64,000 nt of DNA from Bacteroidales bacterium UBA2287. GTDB lineage: Bacteria; Bacteroidota; Bacteroidia; Bacteroidales; Tenuifilaceae. The stretch spans positions 101,191 through 165,190 of the forward strand of contig DDWL01000066.1 of the NCBI GenBank assembly GCA_002345675.1, given 5' to 3'. How positions within the stretch are numbered: the first letter of the stretch is position 1; the number at the start of each line of letters is the position of its first letter. The position numbers and the translations under genes were made by a program. The notes beneath the pieces were generated by a model. That model was not told the origin of the DNA. It did no database searches and was given only the letters and a program-made list of their open reading frames with translations. Shown here one piece after another: positions 7,108 through 16,685 of this stretch.

Positions 7108-9573
7108 TTAAAATGGCATTCCTATTTGGAAGTGAAACTGTCCCTTGTGCGCTTTCGCTAAACCAGGAACTGGGTCGAGACCATAACCCCAGTCAACACC
7201 AAGCATTCCAATCATTGGTAGGAAAAAGCGTGCTCCAACTCCAAGCGATCTGTGAATGTTGAATGGTTGAAAACTTTTTAGGTCGTACCAAGCATTGCCT
7301 GCTTCGGCAAAAACTAAAAGGTAAATTGCGGCTTGTGGCTGTAAACTTAAAGGATAACGCAATTCCATTGTGTACTTGTTGTATACGTTGGCCTGTTTAA
7401 CGCCACTAAATGTAGTAGGAGTAAGCGATCCATTATTGTAGCCTCTAAGTCCAATTGTTTCGCGGCCATATAAGTTATACCCCGACATACCATCACCTCC
7501 TAGGTCGAAACCTTCAAATGGAGAATAGCCAATGGTTGGGTTGTAGTATCCAAGTAAACCAAACTGAAAGTTAGTATGAAGCACTAAATCCTTGTAAATT
7601 GCTTGGAACCATTGAATTTTCGACGACCATTTATGGTACTCAATCCAGTTGTATTTAACATCGTTAGTACTGTTAGTGTGGTCTTTCCCGTTAATTGAAG
7701 AGTATGGTGGTGTAAGTTGGAGCGAAATCATAAAATTCGATCCACTTCGTGGGTAAATGGGTTGGCTAATTGAGCTTCGAGCTAAGGTTAATTTAAAGCT
7801 AAAGTTATTTGAGTTTCCTGTTTTAACAAGAAAACCTTCCCAATCTTTTAGGTTATAGTTTTGAATTGCAACTTCGCTGTTAATTGTAAAATAATCGTCG
7901 GGCCATTTTAATCGTGTACCTAAACCTACACCTCCTCCGCTAACTTTCATATACTGTTCGCTCGATTGGTAAATCCATTTGCTTCTATCCTGAACAGTAT
8001 GGTATAGCGATACAGAGAAGTTTGTGGGTTTTTTGCCCCCTAACCAAGGCTCAACAAAGGTTACGCTAAACGCCTTATACTGTTGTCCGTTGGTTTGTGC
8101 GCGCAAGCTAAGGGTTTGGCTGTCGCCTGTTGGAACTGGCCTCCAAGCTTTACGCTGAAATACTCGGCCAATAGCAAAGTTCGAAAAGCGAACTCCAAGT
8201 GTGCCTACAAACATGTTGCCACCCCATCCTCCCGATATTTCGAGCTGGTCGTTTGCCTTCTCTTCAACAATAAACTTAAGGTCAACAGTTCCGTCCGAAG
8301 GATTTGGGAGGGGTTTAACATCAAGTTTTTCGGGATCGAAGTGACCCATGTTGGCCATTTCCCTTATGGATCGGGTTATGTTTGTTTTGCTGAATAAATC
8401 GCCAGGCTTTGAGTAAAGTTCACGGCGAATTACATGTTCGTGAGTTTTGGTATTGCCAACAATAAAAATTTTATTTATTGTTGCTTGCTCTCCTTCATAA
8501 ATTCGCATTTCAATATCAATAGAGTCGTTTTCGGCACGAATTTCGGTTGGCTCAAGTTGGAAGAAAAGGTAGCCGTCGTCCATGTAAATGGTTGAAATTG
8601 AGTTCTCGTCGATAAATAACCTTTTCTCGAGTAGCGTTTTATCGTAAACATCGCCTATGCTTATGCCAAGAATATCGTTTAATGCTTCGTCGGGAATTTT
8701 TGTGTTTCCAACCCAAGCAATATTGCGATAGTAATACTTTCGCCCTTCGCTAACCTTAATATTAATACCAATGCGTTTTTCGTTTACAACGTAAATAGAG
8801 TCGCTAAGTACTTTTGCATCGCGATAACCCTTCTCGTTATAGTATTCAATAAGTTTAGCCTTATCATCTTCAAAATCAGTTTCAATAAACTTCGACGATT
8901 TAAATATGTTCCAATCTCTACGCTTGGTGTTTTTAAGGGCTTTTCTTAGTTTTCTATCGGCAATTTCGGAGTTTCCTGTAAATGTAATTTCCTTTATTCG
9001 TACTTTATTCTTTTTGTCAATATCAAAGGTGAGTTTTACGCCATTTGATATCATGGTGTCGTTTTGCTGAATAATATCCACTTTAGTGTTTAGGTAGCTT
9101 TTGCTTCGGTAGTGCTTTTTTATTAGCCTTGTCGAATTCTCGAGAATATTTTCGGTTGCCTGGCTTCCTAACCTTAACGATATTAGCTCTTTAATTTCCT
9201 TTACTTCCGATTTTTTAACGCCTGTAATGTCGAGACCACTTATTCGGGGTAGTTCTTGAAGAAATATTTCAAGGTACACATCTTTTTCTTCAACTTTTGA
9301 CGCGCTAATGTTAATATCGGAAAAGAGTCCCTGAGTCCATAATTTTTTTATAGCTCGTGTAATATCTTCGCCAGGAATGCTTATTGTGTCTCCAACGTTT
9401 AAACTACTTAGTGATATTATTACGTTGGGGTCGAGGAATTTAATGCCTGTAATATTTATTTCTTTTATGCAGAATTCTTCGGGATTACTGTACGAGAAGG
9501 TTGTTGTTTGTGCAAAAGGCGATAATACAAAGGAGAACAACAAGGTTGAAATTGAAATGAAGCGCTTAATCAT
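7108..9573 (-). CDS. bamA: Outer membrane protein assembly factor BamA
   Basis: 821-aa Omp85 protein that inserts beta-barrel proteins in the outer membrane. The signal peptide ends at about residue 21 (LSPFAQ). Five POTRA repeats span roughly residues 30-430 (for example ITFTGNSEIADRKLRKAL and IFIVGNTKTHEHVIRREL). The barrel follows from about 440, starting LEISGGWGGNMFVGTLGVRF. A conserved late region reads GGDGMSGYNLYGRETIGLRGY, and the chain ends in the aromatic GQFHFQIGMPF expected of an outer-membrane beta-signal. It has its own promoter in the gap after uppS and probably heads the bamA-skp-skp unit. Confidence 0.95.
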   Translation of the reverse strand: MIKRFISISTLLFSFVLSPFAQTTTFSYSNPEEFCIKEINITGIKFLDPNVIISLSSLNVGDTISIPGEDITRAIKKLWTQGLFSDINISASKVEEKDVYLEIFLQELPRISGLDITGVKKSEVKEIKELISLRLGSQATENILENSTRLIKKHYRSKSYLNTKVDIIQQNDTMISNGVKLTFDIDKKNKVRIKEITFTGNSEIADRKLRKALKNTKRRDWNIFKSSKFIETDFEDDKAKLIEYYNEKGYRDAKVLSDSIYVVNEKRIGINIKVSEGRKYYYRNIAWVGNTKIPDEALNDILGISIGDVYDKTLLEKRLFIDENSISTIYMDDGYLFFQLEPTEIRAENDSIDIEMRIYEGEQATINKIFIVGNTKTHEHVIRRELYSKPGDLFSKTNITRSIREMANMGHFDPEKLDVKPLPNPSDGTVDLKFIVEEKANDQLEISGGWGGNMFVGTLGVRFSNFAIGRVFQRKAWRPVPTGDSQTLSLRAQTNGQQYKAFSVTFVEPWLGGKKPTNFSVSLYHTVQDRSKWIYQSSEQYMKVSGGGVGLGTRLKWPDDYFTINSEVAIQNYNLKDWEGFLVKTGNSNNFSFKLTLARSSISQPIYPRSGSNFMISLQLTPPYSSINGKDHTNSTNDVKYNWIEYHKWSSKIQWFQAIYKDLVLHTNFQFGLLGYYNPTIGYSPFEGFDLGGDGMSGYNLYGRETIGLRGYNNGSLTPTTFSGVKQANVYNKYTMELRYPLSLQPQAAIYLLVFAEAGNAWYDLKSFQPFNIHRSLGVGARFFLPMIGMLGVDWGYGLDPVPGLAKAHKGQFHFQIGMPF

Positions 9574-9665
9574 GAGCTATTTTTTGGAAGTATGTAATTT
9601 TTAGAGAACGACTCAATTAACTATAAATTATACAAATAATTAATTGTGCTGTAATAATTAACGGG

Positions 9666-9696
9666 CAAATTTAGCGAAGGAGTTTGTTAGTAACAA
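9666..9696 (-). promoter_or_regulatory. Promoter of the bamA-skp operon
   Basis: The minus strand has TTG (9694-9696), a 20-base spacer and TAAATTTG (9666-9673), a full match to the Bacteroidetes -33/-7 pattern. The predicted leader to the bamA ATG is roughly 85-90 bases. Confidence 0.6.
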
Positions 9697-9713
9697 GCTA
9701 AATTATATAAAAA

Positions 9714-10451
9714 TTATTGCTGGTCACCAGTTTTCCCAAATCGACGCTCACGTTTTTGGTAGTCGATAATGGCTTTGTAAAGGTCCTCCTTTCCAAAATC
9801 GGGCCACAGCGTATTGGTAAAGTAAAGCTCGGTGTAGGCCGACTGCCAAAGCAGAAAGTTGCTAAGTCGGAATTCGCCACTTGTTCGAATTAGAAGTTCG
9901 GGTTCGGGCATTCCTGATGTGCTAAGGTAACTGTCGATGGTTGTTGGGTTTATATCGGTTGGTATAATTTTACCGCTTATTGCGTCTTGGGCAATTTTTT
10001 TTACAGCTTCGGTTATTTCCCATTTCGAACTGTAGCTTAACGCAACTACCATTGTTAGTCCAGTGAAATCTTTAGTCTTGTTTTCGAGGTCGAGAATTTT
10101 TGTTTGAACTGACTTTGGTAAACTGTTAATGTCGCCAATAATTTTTAATCGAATATTGTTGTTAATTAGCGTTTTTGTCTCACTTTCAATTGTTGAAACG
10201 AGAAGGGTCATTAACGCTTCAATTTCGAGTTTAGGTCTGTTCCAGTTCTCGGTGCTAAAGGCATAAAGAGTAATATACTTTATCCCAAGTTCGGCAGCTG
10301 CCTCAGTGGTAGCCCTTACTGCTTTTGCTCCATTCTGATGCCCGTAAACTCTTGGCATTCCTTTCTCCTTGGCCCAGCGTCCATTACCATCCATAATTAC
10401 GGCAACGTGCGAAGGTATTCGTGTTTTGTCAATTTGGGTTAAAAGCGACAT
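9714..10451 (-). CDS. uppS: Isoprenyl transferase (undecaprenyl diphosphate synthase)
   Basis: Cis-prenyltransferase making the C55 carrier for peptidoglycan and surface polysaccharides. The catalytic Asp motif is HVAVIMDGNGRWAKEKG (residues about 15-31). Other signatures are YITLYAFSTENW and the C-terminal LLIRTSGEFRLSNFLLWQSAY with ELYFTNTLWPDF. Length 245 aa is normal. It starts 10 bases after the upstream beta-barrel gene and precedes bamA, as in many Bacteroidetes, which places the lipid carrier in one locus with outer-membrane assembly. Confidence 0.95.
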   Translation of the reverse strand: MSLLTQIDKTRIPSHVAVIMDGNGRWAKEKGMPRVYGHQNGAKAVRATTEAAAELGIKYITLYAFSTENWNRPKLEIEALMTLLVSTIESETKTLINNNIRLKIIGDINSLPKSVQTKILDLENKTKDFTGLTMVVALSYSSKWEITEAVKKIAQDAISGKIIPTDINPTTIDSYLSTSGMPEPELLIRTSGEFRLSNFLLWQSAYTELYFTNTLWPDFGKEDLYKAIIDYQKRERRFGKTGDQQ

Positions 10452-10461
10452 TTTATGCTTG

Positions 10462-11097
10462 TTATCGGTAAACTGGGCAAAGCCCTTTTTCGTTATAAAT
10501 TCGGTACGAAAGCATTAACCCAGTAAAGGTAAACCAATCGTTATTGTGAACTGTTGACCTTGTTGCCGAAACATTGGAGTAATTGTCTATAAGGTCATTG
10601 GCAGTTTTGTGAAGCCGCAGTTCGAGAGCTAGCGAAAGCCTATTGCGAAACGAGTATTTGGCTCCAATTCCTAACGGAACGTGGGGAAAAATTTTGCCAT
10701 CAACCGAAGCAGCCCCTATTCCTGCAATAACGTAAGGGCTAAAATTCATCGATGGTTTTATTTTTGTATTAAACGGAAGAAACCCAATTTCGGCAACGAA
10801 CTCTCCCTCGTAGAGCATTTTAGCAAATGCAGTTTGGCTGCCTGGTAAATACGAATTCGTGTTGCTGATTGACGAGTTGAGCCCTGCCATTGAAGCGGAA
10901 ACTCTAAGCGAGTAGTAATTAGAAGCGTTATGCCTTAGAAGTATGCCAAATGAAGGCTGAGCATTATCAAATGATAAAGAAGGATTTAAATCGCCAATGT
11001 AATTCGACGACCCAAACGAAATGCCAATATCATTTCGTTCCTGTGCCCAACTAGCACTGAGGAGTATTGCGAAAAGTAAGGTTGAGATAAACTTCAT
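10462..11097 (-). CDS. DUF6089-like outer membrane beta-barrel protein
   Basis: 211 aa with the signal peptide MKFISTLLFAILLSASWAQ followed by alternating beta strands and glycine turns (ERNDIGISFGSSNYIGDLNPSLSF). The C-terminal part FTGLMLSYRIY looks like a last barrel strand. Fixed position beside uppS and bamA is typical of the DUF6089 group in Bacteroidetes, whose biochemical role is unknown. It lies four bases after a second barrel gene of similar build; the two share little identity but the same design and are probably co-expressed. Confidence 0.75.
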   Translation of the reverse strand: MKFISTLLFAILLSASWAQERNDIGISFGSSNYIGDLNPSLSFDNAQPSFGILLRHNASNYYSLRVSASMAGLNSSISNTNSYLPGSQTAFAKMLYEGEFVAEIGFLPFNTKIKPSMNFSPYVIAGIGAASVDGKIFPHVPLGIGAKYSFRNRLSLALELRLHKTANDLIDNYSNVSATRSTVHNNDWFTFTGLMLSYRIYNEKGLCPVYR

Positions 11098-11101
11098 TTA
11101 A

Positions 11102-11881
11102 TTAGAAGAAAAAGAATTTCTTTTTACGTGGAACACCAATGTTTCGTTTAACTTGATAGTTTAGTTTGAAGTTAGCCTTAATTACAAAGGTGTAAAAGAG
11201 GTCGTTGTGTTGAGAGTATATGCTTGTATAACCATCGATATAATCCGATAATGTATATTTTGCTCCAAGCTCAGCACCAACTGAAATACGAGGGTAAATG
11301 GCATACTTAACACCAATACCAACTGGAATTACCATTGTAAAGTGCTTATTGCCAATAAACCGATTGCTTCCAATTAAATTTTCCATAGCCGAAACGTAAT
11401 AGTTTAATGCGCCAGCGCCAAGCGAAACGTAAGCACTCCATGGTCGTTTAAAGTGCCTAAGACCGCCACGAACCTGCATAATACTGTAAAAGTAATTTTC
11501 GTCGCTTTCGGGCAAAAAGTAGTATTCGGCTAAAACAGAAACTTCGTTTGTGTAGGTGAAAAATGCAAAATTCCTTCGTTCGTTGCGCGAACCTTTGTCG
11601 GTTTGGGCAAGAAAACCTGTTGAGTAGTATGCTTTAACCTGAAAAGGTTTCGATATGCGATAGCGAGCACCAACGATTATTCCTGGTCGCATCGAACTGA
11701 TTTTTATATCCTTAAGCCCCATTAGGTTCGATGCATCGGCTGTTCCTCCAATGTCGCCAAAGTAATGAAGCCCAGATAATCCTCCGAAAACCTCAATTGG
11801 CGTTTTACGCCACACTTGCGACCAAGCGTAATTAACCGACGAAACGGTAAGTATTATAAGTAGGCTAAGCCATTTTAGCAT
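11102..11881 (-). CDS. Outer membrane beta-barrel protein (DUF6089-like)
   Basis: ATG 11881 gives MLKWLSLLIILTVSSVNYAWSQ, a clean signal peptide. The longer frame to 11920 would put polar residues in front and is rejected. The mature protein has about eight amphipathic strands, including VWRKTPIEVFGGLSGLHYFG and GIIVGARYRISKPFQVKAYY, and ends with a basic tail containing KKKFFFF. No enzyme motif is present. It is followed after four bases by the second barrel protein. Function unknown; an assembly-linked or structural outer-membrane role is inferred from the operon. Confidence 0.7.
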   Translation of the reverse strand: MLKWLSLLIILTVSSVNYAWSQVWRKTPIEVFGGLSGLHYFGDIGGTADASNLMGLKDIKISSMRPGIIVGARYRISKPFQVKAYYSTGFLAQTDKGSRNERRNFAFFTYTNEVSVLAEYYFLPESDENYFYSIMQVRGGLRHFKRPWSAYVSLGAGALNYYVSAMENLIGSNRFIGNKHFTMVIPVGIGVKYAIYPRISVGAELGAKYTLSDYIDGYTSIYSQHNDLFYTFVIKANFKLNYQVKRNIGVPRKKKFFFF

Positions 11882-12013
11882 GATTCGTATGCCTATATTA
11901 ACAATATGTTTATTATACAAAAGTAAAAAAAGTAATGAATGTAAAGCGATAAAAAAATAAAATCATTCATTTTAGAAATATTATCAGAGGTTAAGTAGAA
12001 TATAAACAATGTT

Positions 12014-12901
12014 TTAGGTGTTTATGCTTCTGCTGTCGATTCCCCACATTAATTTATTACGAAGTGTAGTATAGTATGTTTCGCCTTCGAGGCATACAAC
12101 ATTTATGCAAAAGTTTGCTTTTTCAACTGTAAGCATTGTTGGCGAAGGAATAACCACAGAACGTGAGTCGAGCGAAAAAAGTATTTGGTTACCACGAGTA
12201 TTAACCTCAAGCCTTAACTTCGATTTTTCGGGGAAAACCAAAGGCCGTATAGTAAGGTTGTGAGGTGCTATTGGCGATATAATAAAGGTTTCGGAATTTG
12301 GACTAACAATTGGTCCTCCTACGCTTAACGAGTATGCCGTTGAACCCGTTGGTGTTGAGATGATTATCCCGTCGGACCAGTAGTTGCATACAAACTCTTC
12401 ATCAATAAAAGCGTTTATGTTTATCATTGATGTGCCTCGCTTTTGAATGGTTAAATCGTTTAGGGCGTAAGGAAATTCGCTTAGCGGATTTCCTTCGAGT
12501 GTCGATTTAATTACTGTTCGTTTTTCGGTAGTAAACCTGCCACTTAGTAGTTGGTCAACAGCTGTTTTAATGCTGCTAATTGGAATGCGAGCTAAAAAAC
12601 CAAGCCTTCCAAAGTTAATGCCTGCAATAGGAATCCCCGAGTCCTGAACAAATGAAATTGAGTCGAGCAAGGTGCCGTCGCCACCAATGCATAGCATAAG
12701 AGAGGCTTTGCATTTAATGTCGTTTGGATAACGAAAAGTCGATTCGACTTTAGGTTTAAAGCCTAGGTAGCTGCATAGAAATTCGTAGAAAGGAGCATAA
12801 ATTGAGAGCTTTGCATTATAACCCTCAAACACCTTAATAAGATGTAAAATATCGTCGAAGTGTGCCTTTTCTATTGTATTTCCGTAAATGGCTACAATCA
12901 T
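12014..12901 (-). CDS. nadK: NAD kinase
   Basis: Phosphorylates NAD to NADP with ATP or polyphosphate. The diagnostic GGDGTLL motif is near residue 75, followed by GINFGRLGFLA, NDLTIQKRG (NE/D motif), the glycine-rich DGIIISTPTGSTAYSLSVGGPI and ISPIAPHNL. Length 295 aa is normal. It starts 11 bases downstream of the Omp85-like gene stop, in the same minus-strand run from the CBS protein. Confidence 0.95.
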   Translation of the reverse strand: MIVAIYGNTIEKAHFDDILHLIKVFEGYNAKLSIYAPFYEFLCSYLGFKPKVESTFRYPNDIKCKASLMLCIGGDGTLLDSISFVQDSGIPIAGINFGRLGFLARIPISSIKTAVDQLLSGRFTTEKRTVIKSTLEGNPLSEFPYALNDLTIQKRGTSMININAFIDEEFVCNYWSDGIIISTPTGSTAYSLSVGGPIVSPNSETFIISPIAPHNLTIRPLVFPEKSKLRLEVNTRGNQILFSLDSRSVVIPSPTMLTVEKANFCINVVCLEGETYYTTLRNKLMWGIDSRSINT

Positions 12902-12912
12902 GTTATGGGTGT

Positions 12913-14403
12913 TTAGTTTTTTAAAAAAGGAGTGCCAAAGTGGAAAAAAATTCCATCCTCACCAAATTTGTTACGAGAGTATTCAATTCTGAAAATTACA
13001 TCGTAGTATGCCAGAAAATTTATTCCAGCTCCAGTTCCTGTTAAGAATTGTCCTTCCATATGGTTTGCTGTAGGTGTTGATCCGTTTTTTATGGCGTACC
13101 CTGTGTCGGCAAAAATGCTTAAAAATATGGCTAAATGAGCCTTTTTAAATCGCCCCGGAGGAATAAATGGTAATTTAAATGCTTTTGTTGGGAGAACTTC
13201 GAATAGCAGCGCATTTTTGTTTTGCATAAATGCAGAGCTGTGCCCAGTATAGTACTCGTAACCTCGAATGTAGTTTTCGTAACCTAACGCTTCGCTTTGC
13301 GAGTAAGGTAAGCTGTTTTTGGAGTTTGCCTTCCCAATTAAGTCGAGTGCTAGGTAGGTTCGGTTAAAGAGACGAGTGTATTTTCTAACAGATGTTTCGA
13401 TATGCCAGTACGAAAAATTATCGGATGGTAGAATTCCAATTCGGGCAAGCTGAAAATAGAAGTAGTAACCCGAAAGCGGAAAGAGTCTGAAGTTTCTTGT
13501 GTCGTATGCCATTTCGTATCTTACATGGCAAAGCGAAAGATGGTTGTTCCCATTGCCGAAGTAGTTTGGGTTAAGGCGAACAACTGAGTCGGATACATGT
13601 GAATTTATAAACCCTGCCGAAAAACTTTGCCACATGTAAAGTTTTGGCCTATAGGTATAAGAAATATCGAAATAAATAGTGCTTCTAACGCGACCTTCGG
13701 CAAGTTTATAGTAAGCGGGCTTGTTTTCGAACGAGTTAAAGGCAATTTCGTTATTTGTTGCGTAGTACGACCATAGGCTTAGTCCGTGTTTTTTTGCCTT
13801 ATCAATATAAAGTGTTGAATACGAAAGGCCAATTTGGTTTCTGTATCCATAAATAAGACGAACCTTAAGCTGTTCCTTCATTCCCCTGAAATTATCAACT
13901 TTAACATAAGTGCCAATGTTAAGTTTATTAAATCTGGCATCCTTTAAAAAAACGCTAAGGTTGCGGTCGGAGTATTCGAGTATTGGGAACGGCCAAACGT
14001 ACCAGCGCTCGTCAACTTCTATTTTCCATGTTACTGTACTGTCGGTTGTAGTTGGGGTTAGCGTTACAAAATTAAAAAGCGATGTGTTATATAGGTTTTG
14101 CCTACTTTTTGTGCTGTGGGCATCAATTTCGTCAACCCCAATTGTGTCGCCAATTGTAAAGGTTAGCTCCCTTTCAATAACTTTATTGCTTGTAATTTTA
14201 TTTCCTTCAATTATAACAGATGAAACTACTTTCCCCGAAAATTCAGCAGCAATTAATTCTGTTGAAAAACTAAGGATTAGTAAAGTAAACAGAAATGAAA
14301 CAGATTTTTCTTTTTGCTTATTAGGCTTAACTATTTCAACTCGTTTACTTTTGCCGTTCAATTTATTTAGAAGGCATTTTTTTAATTGGTAAATCAATGC
14401 CAT
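12913..14403 (-). CDS. Small Omp85-family outer membrane protein (single POTRA)
   Basis: 496 aa. A long basic N-terminus (about 30 residues) precedes the hydrophobic segment FLFTLLILSFSTELIAA, so secretion may begin at an internal start. One POTRA-like unit follows (VVSSVIIEGNKITSNKVIERELTFTIGD ... VDERWYVWPF, about residues 60-140), then a barrel of about 340 residues ending FGEDGIFFHFGTPFLKN. This is smaller than BamA or TamA and resembles the BamA/TamA-family proteins found beside nadK in Bacteroidetes. The ATG overlaps the CBS-protein stop by one base (TAATG), implying translational coupling. Substrate unknown. Confidence 0.8.
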   Translation of the reverse strand: MALIYQLKKCLLNKLNGKSKRVEIVKPNKQKEKSVSFLFTLLILSFSTELIAAEFSGKVVSSVIIEGNKITSNKVIERELTFTIGDTIGVDEIDAHSTKSRQNLYNTSLFNFVTLTPTTTDSTVTWKIEVDERWYVWPFPILEYSDRNLSVFLKDARFNKLNIGTYVKVDNFRGMKEQLKVRLIYGYRNQIGLSYSTLYIDKAKKHGLSLWSYYATNNEIAFNSFENKPAYYKLAEGRVRSTIYFDISYTYRPKLYMWQSFSAGFINSHVSDSVVRLNPNYFGNGNNHLSLCHVRYEMAYDTRNFRLFPLSGYYFYFQLARIGILPSDNFSYWHIETSVRKYTRLFNRTYLALDLIGKANSKNSLPYSQSEALGYENYIRGYEYYTGHSSAFMQNKNALLFEVLPTKAFKLPFIPPGRFKKAHLAIFLSIFADTGYAIKNGSTPTANHMEGQFLTGTGAGINFLAYYDVIFRIEYSRNKFGEDGIFFHFGTPFLKN

Positions 14404-15068
14404 TAAATGCTTAAGAATTTAAATAAGTTGTCGAGTCGTTCTTCAAGTAAGTCTTCCTGCTCGTCGTGCTTCATGTACGAACTTAGTATAGTGTAGCCAT
14501 ACCTCGAGAATGTTTGGTTTATTGAGGTTACGTCAATTACGTTTAGTTTTAAAGTCAGCTCTAGCTTCACCGAGTCGGGGTAGGAGGTAATAAACGAGCT
14601 TAAAATTTTGGCATCGTTGCCCTCAACTATTTGTGCCACCTGCGAAAGGGAGTAGTCGTTTCGGTTAATTTCGAGCACAATAATTCCGCCTGCGTTTTTA
14701 AGCGCCGAAATGTCGGCAAAGTAGTGTAGCAAATCGGTAATGGTAATTACCCCAAGGTAATTTTTTTGAAAATCGAGAATTGGAACCAGCGATAATTTAA
14801 GTGAAGAAGCAAGTTCGATTATTTCGAAAAGGTGCTGCCCTTCAATGCCATAGGGGCGAAAAAGCGATAGTTGATGATTTCCAAGTGGCTCCTCGGGAAG
14901 ATTAAGGTCGTAAATATCGGTTTCCGATACAAGCCCAAGAAACTCCCTATCGTTAACTATGGGTAAATGGGTAACCTTAAATACTTCCATCCAGTTAAGA
15001 GCGGTAAGCCCCGTGTCGGAGGTCTTAAGCGCTGGGATAACTTCCGAAATCAATTCTTTTGCTATCAT
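14403..15068 (-). CDS. Protein with tandem CBS domains
   Basis: 221 aa: two CBS motifs occupy about residues 1-130 (LISEVIPALKTSDTGLTALNWMEVFKVTHLPIVND and LKLSLVPILDFQKNYLGVITITDLLHYF). An ACT-like C-terminal region follows (GIIVLEINRNDYSLSQVAQIVEGNDAKILSS). CBS pairs commonly sense adenine nucleotides, so a nucleotide-sensing role is plausible; the partner is unknown. It is translationally coupled to the Omp85-like gene and followed by nadK. Divergent from pdxJ across a 64-base gap. Confidence 0.85.
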   Translation of the reverse strand: MIAKELISEVIPALKTSDTGLTALNWMEVFKVTHLPIVNDREFLGLVSETDIYDLNLPEEPLGNHQLSLFRPYGIEGQHLFEIIELASSLKLSLVPILDFQKNYLGVITITDLLHYFADISALKNAGGIIVLEINRNDYSLSQVAQIVEGNDAKILSSFITSYPDSVKLELTLKLNVIDVTSINQTFSRYGYTILSSYMKHDEQEDLLEERLDNLFKFLSI

Positions 15069-15073
15069 TTTGG

Positions 15074-15104
15074 TTGAATGGTTTTATTTTAAAAATTACC
15101 TTTG
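15074..15104 (+). promoter_or_regulatory. Promoter of pdxJ
   Basis: TTG (15074-15076), a 20-base spacer and TACCTTTG (15097-15104) match the Bacteroidetes promoter. The pdxJ ATG follows 28 bases after the -7 box. Confidence 0.65.
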
Positions 15105-15132
15105 TGCAAAAATAACCTAAAAAGAGGAAGCG

Positions 15133-15852
15133 ATGACCCGTTTAAGCGTAAATATAAACAAAATTGCAACTCTCCGAAATGCTCGAGGTGGAAATATTCC
15201 CAATGTTTTTAAAGCGGCAATGGACTGCGAGCGCTTTGGAGCGCAAGGTATAACCGTTCATCCACGTCCCGACGAGCGCCATATTCGCTACAGCGACGTG
15301 CACGAAATTCGCCCTTTTATAACCACTGAGTTCAACATTGAGGGTAATCCTACCGATTCGTTCATTAACTTAGTTTTAGAGGTTAAGCCTCATCAGGTTA
15401 CGCTTGTCCCCGATGCTCACGATGCCATTACATCGAATGCAGGTTGGAATACAATTAAAAACAGCGATTACCTAAAAAATGTTGTGTCGATGTTTAGGGA
15501 AAAGGGAATTCGAACTTCAATTTTTGTCGACCCAATTGTCGAAATGGTTGAGTATGCTGCCAAAACGGGAACCGATAGGATTGAACTTTACACCGAACCC
15601 TATGCCGAAAATTATGCAATAAATAGGGATGCAGCTATAAACGACTACATCGCATCGGCCATAATTGCTCGCGATTTGGGCATGGAGGTGAATGCAGGCC
15701 ACGACTTAAACCTTGAAAACCTGAATTTCTTTATCTCCAAAATTCCTTGGCTTGCCGAGGTTTCCATTGGCCATGCGCTAATTGCCGACGCCCTTTACTT
15801 AGGGCTCGAGAATACAATTCAAATGTACCTTCGTGAGCTAAAATTGAAGTAG
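15133..15852 (+). CDS. pdxJ: Pyridoxine 5'-phosphate synthase
   Basis: Condenses 1-deoxyxylulose-5-phosphate with 3-amino-2-oxopropyl phosphate to pyridoxine phosphate (DXP-dependent vitamin B6 route). Recognised by LSVNINKIATLRNARGG, the ITVHPRPDERHI active-site loop, FNIEGNP, HQVTLVPD and the C-terminal VNAGHDLNLENL and VSIGHALIADAL. The 239-aa length is standard. The stop overlaps the GTG start of the next gene by one base, so the two are coupled. Confidence 0.95.
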   Translation: MTRLSVNINKIATLRNARGGNIPNVFKAAMDCERFGAQGITVHPRPDERHIRYSDVHEIRPFITTEFNIEGNPTDSFINLVLEVKPHQVTLVPDAHDAITSNAGWNTIKNSDYLKNVVSMFREKGIRTSIFVDPIVEMVEYAAKTGTDRIELYTEPYAENYAINRDAAINDYIASAIIARDLGMEVNAGHDLNLENLNFFISKIPWLAEVSIGHALIADALYLGLENTIQMYLRELKLK

Positions 15853-16646
15853 TGAAACTCTACTTTACAGAACAAGGTGCTGGTTTCCCATTGATAATTC
15901 TTCATGGGTTGTATGGTTCGTCCGACAATTGGATTAGCATTGCAAAGGAATTAGCACCAAAGTTTAGGGTAATTCTTGTCGATTTACGAAACCATGGGCG
16001 AAGCCCATTTGCCAACGAGGTAACCTATGCGCTAATGGCGCAGGATGTGTTGGACTTAGTTGCCGAATTAAAACTCGAAAAGTTCTACTTAATTGGCCAC
16101 TCAATGGGCGGCAAGGTTGCCATGAGGTTAACGAGCATGAGCCCAAATGCTGTTAAAAAATTAGTTGCTGTCGATATTTCACCCTTTGGGTACAAGTGCG
16201 GAAGCGAAAAAATTATAGGAGAACATTCAGCAATTATCGATGGACTAAAGTCGCTACCGTTGCATTTGGTTCAAACAAGACAAGAGGCCGACGATTTCTT
16301 AAGCACCTACGTGCCAAATGTTAGGGTGCGTCAGTTTCTTTTAAAGAATTTAAAACGAAGCCGAACGGGTTGCTACTTCTGGCAGCTAAATGTAAATGCT
16401 ATTGCCGAAAATATTGAAAGCATTATGGATTTTGCTTTCGACCCAAATTCGAAAGTGAAAATCGAAACCCCAACGCTATTCGTAAAAGGCGAAAACTCCG
16501 ACTACCTTTCAGCGCGTTGCGTTGAGCAATTGCCCTCGCAATTCAATAATTATAAAGTTGTTGAAGTGCCTAATGCAGGCCACTGGTTACATGCCGAGCA
16601 ACCACAGCTGTTTGTTAAGTTGGTTTCCGGATTTTTTGCTGATTAG
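15852..16646 (+). CDS. Alpha/beta hydrolase (YbfF-type esterase fold)
   Basis: 264 aa starting at GTG 15852, which overlaps the pdxJ stop (TAGTG). The oxyanion region ILHGLYGSSDNW, the nucleophile elbow GHSMGG and the catalytic His in NAGHWLHAEQP form a complete hydrolase core. VDLRNHGRS is also typical of the YbfF/abhydrolase group. There is no signal peptide, so the protein is cytoplasmic. Substrate cannot be assigned; many relatives hydrolyse short acyl esters or thioesters. It ends in a convergent gap with the exonuclease gene. Confidence 0.85.
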   Translation: MKLYFTEQGAGFPLIILHGLYGSSDNWISIAKELAPKFRVILVDLRNHGRSPFANEVTYALMAQDVLDLVAELKLEKFYLIGHSMGGKVAMRLTSMSPNAVKKLVAVDISPFGYKCGSEKIIGEHSAIIDGLKSLPLHLVQTRQEADDFLSTYVPNVRVRQFLLKNLKRSRTGCYFWQLNVNAIAENIESIMDFAFDPNSKVKIETPTLFVKGENSDYLSARCVEQLPSQFNNYKVVEVPNAGHWLHAEQPQLFVKLVSGFFAD

Positions 16647-16685
16647 CAAACCCAACGCTTCGGTAAATTTTTATTTCACGCAGAG

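Noticed and set aside
13910..14392. 160-codon plus-strand frame opposite the small Omp85 gene
   Set aside because: It lies wholly inside a supported gene, shows no domain pattern and has low-complexity composition typical of an antisense shadow.
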